Assembly: GCF_013389365.1 (NCBI RefSeq)
Contig: NZ_JACADJ010000002.1
Span: forward strand, 62,001 to 126,000
Length of the DNA: 64,000 bases
Direction: 5' to 3'
From: Desulfobacter latus
Lineage (GTDB): Bacteria; Desulfobacterota; Desulfobacteria; Desulfobacterales; Desulfobacteraceae
Made by a program: the position numbers and the translations under genes. The notes below the pieces were generated by a model. That model had not been told where the DNA came from. It did not search any database and was given only the letters and a program-made list of their open reading frames with translations. This document shows positions 62,526-64,000 of the stretch, piece after piece. How positions within the stretch are numbered: position 1 is the stretch's first letter; each line of letters starts with the position of its first letter.

Positions 62526-63820
62526 GTCTCATCCATTTCAATGTCGATACATTTGGCGAGCAACAGGCACTCTGTCTCAAAAAATCTGCGTCTGTTGGGT
62601 TCTATGATCATGTGCCCTATAAGCCATGAATCATAATCCTGGGGCGGCATCGTCACCTTGTGCCCCGGAGGGTGGATCAAGTGTATTTTTTTTACCCGCT
62701 TGTCTTTTTCCACGGCGGTCGTGTTGATGCGTTTTAATACCCCATTTTTGCGGGCATGGATGCGGAACGCCACCAGGGGACGGTACAGCCCTTTTTTTTC
62801 ATTTTTCCAGGCAACGCCTTGCGCCGCATCCAGGGTCAGTCCAAGGATGTCGATGTTGCCGGCTTCCTTGAGCAGAAAGGGCAGACAGTCTCCGCCGGGC
62901 CGCGGGGTCATCTCTATGAGTACGGGGGTTTTGTTTCTTAGAATAAAATCCACCATGCAAACGCCCGTTTTAATTCCCAGTGCCCTGGCTGCCCTGTGGA
63001 ACAGGTCTGAAAGTATTTCATTGGACGGCATTTTTTTATCATTATCGTTTTCCGGGCAGATTGCATATCCGGAAATGGTGCCGAAGGGCTGGCTGTCCAC
63101 CTTTATTTTCCGGGTTTTGCGCAGGATAACGGCCCGGTCTTTTTCCATGAGAAAATCACAGGAAAATTCAGGGCCGCCCACCCACTCCTCGGCCAGCATC
63201 TGGTATGTGCCGGCATCCGTGGGTTTAAACAATGAACTTCCGGTCCGTGCAGAAAGTCCGTCTGCTACCGCATTGAACGCGGTATCACACTGTCTTCGGG
63301 TGACGCATTTGAATACAAGTTCACTGCCGGAACCGCAGAAGGGTTTAAGGACAATGCCTGCCGGTACCTGGTCCAGGAAGTTCAATACCTCCATTTTGGT
63401 GTTGACCGGGCAGGTTTGGGGACAAGAAATCCGGTTTTTCCTCCACACCTGTTTTGAAACAAATTTATCCCTGCTCTGCCGGACCGCCCCAAGATCGGGG
63501 TAGGGCAACCCCATCTTTTCTGCCAAAATGGATGTGGTCTCCATGGATTCGCAATCAAAGCAGGCAATGCCGGAAAAGGTAACCCCGAAGGCTTTTTGGT
63601 GGTGGTCTAATGCCTGAATTGCAGCGTCAATATCGCAGATGGGGCATAAAATTTCCTCTCCGCTGTCCGGACAGGGTTCGGTTGCATTCTGACGAACCTT
63701 TGGTTCTGTCAGAAAAAGTACCTGTCCGGGACGGATTTTTCTGATCCATTCAATGTAATCGGATGTGGTGCCCACCACCAGCACTCGATTTTTTTGAGGC
63801 TCAGACAGCTTTTTGCCCAT
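62501..63820 (-). CDS. ATP-grasp enzyme
   Basis: About 439 aa. ATP-grasp features are the Lys-rich PAGIVLKPFCGSGSELVFKC, the acidic EEWVGGPEFSCDFLM, and the metal-binding VLIEMTPRPGGD. An N-terminal pre-ATP-grasp domain starts LVVGTTSDYIEWI. It joins a carboxylate to an amine or acyl acceptor. The start at 63820 follows GGGAG and overlaps the previous gene's stop by 20 bp; ATGs at 63868 and 63832 are alternatives. It pairs with the decarboxylase that follows. Confidence 0.85.
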   Translation of the reverse strand: MGKKLSEPQKNRVLVVGTTSDYIEWIRKIRPGQVLFLTEPKVRQNATEPCPDSGEEILCPICDIDAAIQALDHHQKAFGVTFSGIACFDCESMETTSILAEKMGLPYPDLGAVRQSRDKFVSKQVWRKNRISCPQTCPVNTKMEVLNFLDQVPAGIVLKPFCGSGSELVFKCVTRRQCDTAFNAVADGLSARTGSSLFKPTDAGTYQMLAEEWVGGPEFSCDFLMEKDRAVILRKTRKIKVDSQPFGTISGYAICPENDNDKKMPSNEILSDLFHRAARALGIKTGVCMVDFILRNKTPVLIEMTPRPGGDCLPFLLKEAGNIDILGLTLDAAQGVAWKNEKKGLYRPLVAFRIHARKNGVLKRINTTAVEKDKRVKKIHLIHPPGHKVTMPPQDYDSWLIGHMIIEPNRRRFFETECLLLAKCIDIEMDETCSQPIHI

Positions 63821-64000
63821 AACGGCTCCCATGGAAAACAGCTGTGCCTGGCTGGGTGTGAATCTCATATGACGGTCTGGGGCTTAGGCGAAACCGTTCT
63901 TTCCAGTTAAAACTGCCGCACAGAAAATCCACGGCTTCCATCCGGTTATGGCAGGCCCATTCAAGATGGTGCAGGTTGATCACCTTGGCAATACCGCCAA
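63801..64000 (-). CDS. 3' end of an unidentified protein running off the window
   Basis: About 65 codons in the ATP-grasp-upstream frame ending GQKAV. The visible text (LEWACHNRMEAVDFLCGSFN, WKERFRLSPRP) resembles the end of GNAT/FemAB-type acyltransferases, but the family is not certain. It overlaps the ATP-grasp start by 20 bp, so the two are translationally coupled and probably belong to one biosynthetic operon. The start lies beyond the window. Confidence 0.5.
   Translation of the reverse strand, partial: GGIAKVINLHHLEWACHNRMEAVDFLCGSFNWKERFRLSPRPSYEIHTQPGTAVFHGSRYGQKAV

Overview
The window reads as a chromosomal segment of a sulfate-reducing deltaproteobacterium, most likely family Desulfobacteraceae (a Desulfobacter-like organism). 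The main evidence is a complete dsrA-dsrB-dsrD-dsrN block for dissimilatory sulfite reduction, the NtrYX pair preceded by a DUF4390 gene, a selenium-type LysR regulator, and a multihaem cytochrome. The species cannot be fixed from the sequence alone. Most genes are of moderate GC. A few AT-rich patches stand out: an insertion sequence, an HD-GYP gene, and a hicA/GNAT pair.

Layout. 1-5.3 kb: Fe-S flavodoxin-family reductase, an IS1634-like insertion sequence with perfect 18-bp terminal repeats, comM, and divergent lpxC. 5.3-15.6 kb (all +): DUF4390, NtrY/NtrX, rsmD, coaD, a LysR regulator, a hydantoinase/oxoprolinase, a histone-deacetylase-like amidohydrolase and EpmA. 15.7-21.7 kb (-): radical SAM protein, argG, a 5'-shortened DUF294-type nucleotidyltransferase and glycogen phosphorylase. 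22-25.3 kb: EfpL (YeiP-type EF-P), a DHH phosphoesterase, a gamma carbonic anhydrase and a hotdog thioesterase. 25.3-32.5 kb: a THI5/NMT1-sensor histidine kinase, an unrecognised 543-aa protein, a small Sm-like candidate, an HD-GYP protein and a thioredoxin/HEAT protein. 32.7-40 kb: a large protein with an endonuclease Q (PHP) module joined to a UvrD-type helicase, a lytic transglycosylase, galU, a YkgJ-type protein and dapA. 40.3-45.5 kb: a TPR gene and dsrABDN. 45.5-51.7 kb: MFS carrier, a frameshifted hicA remnant, GNAT, alpha/beta hydrolase, HAD phosphatase, octahaem cytochrome and FabG. 51.9-53.6 kb: a two-gene minimal SUF (SufC plus SufB-like) operon. 54-59.2 kb: a six-gene TonB2/TtpC-type energy-transduction operon with a promoter and intrinsic terminator just upstream. 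59.6-64 kb: exported Fe/Mn superoxide dismutase, a universal stress protein, and a PLP decarboxylase/ATP-grasp pair continuing off the window edge.

The window also carries dispersed repeats. Repeat family A is a cassette with a variable number of 7-bp units flanked by conserved arms (four copies). Repeat family B is a GC-rich hairpin element (two copies). At 24.8 kb A and B are adjacent. At 30.1-31.6 kb remnants of A and B, in the same order and orientation, flank the AT-rich HD-GYP segment. This suggests that a composite element was split by an insertion.

The most notable items are the EndoQ-UvrD fusion, the A-B split around the HD-GYP gene, the short DUF294 gene whose homology starts before any AUG, the GAFEGA variant in NtrX, the promoter-terminator leader upstream of the TonB2 operon, and the decarboxylase/ATP-grasp pair at the right edge. 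No rRNA, tRNA or CRISPR array was seen.
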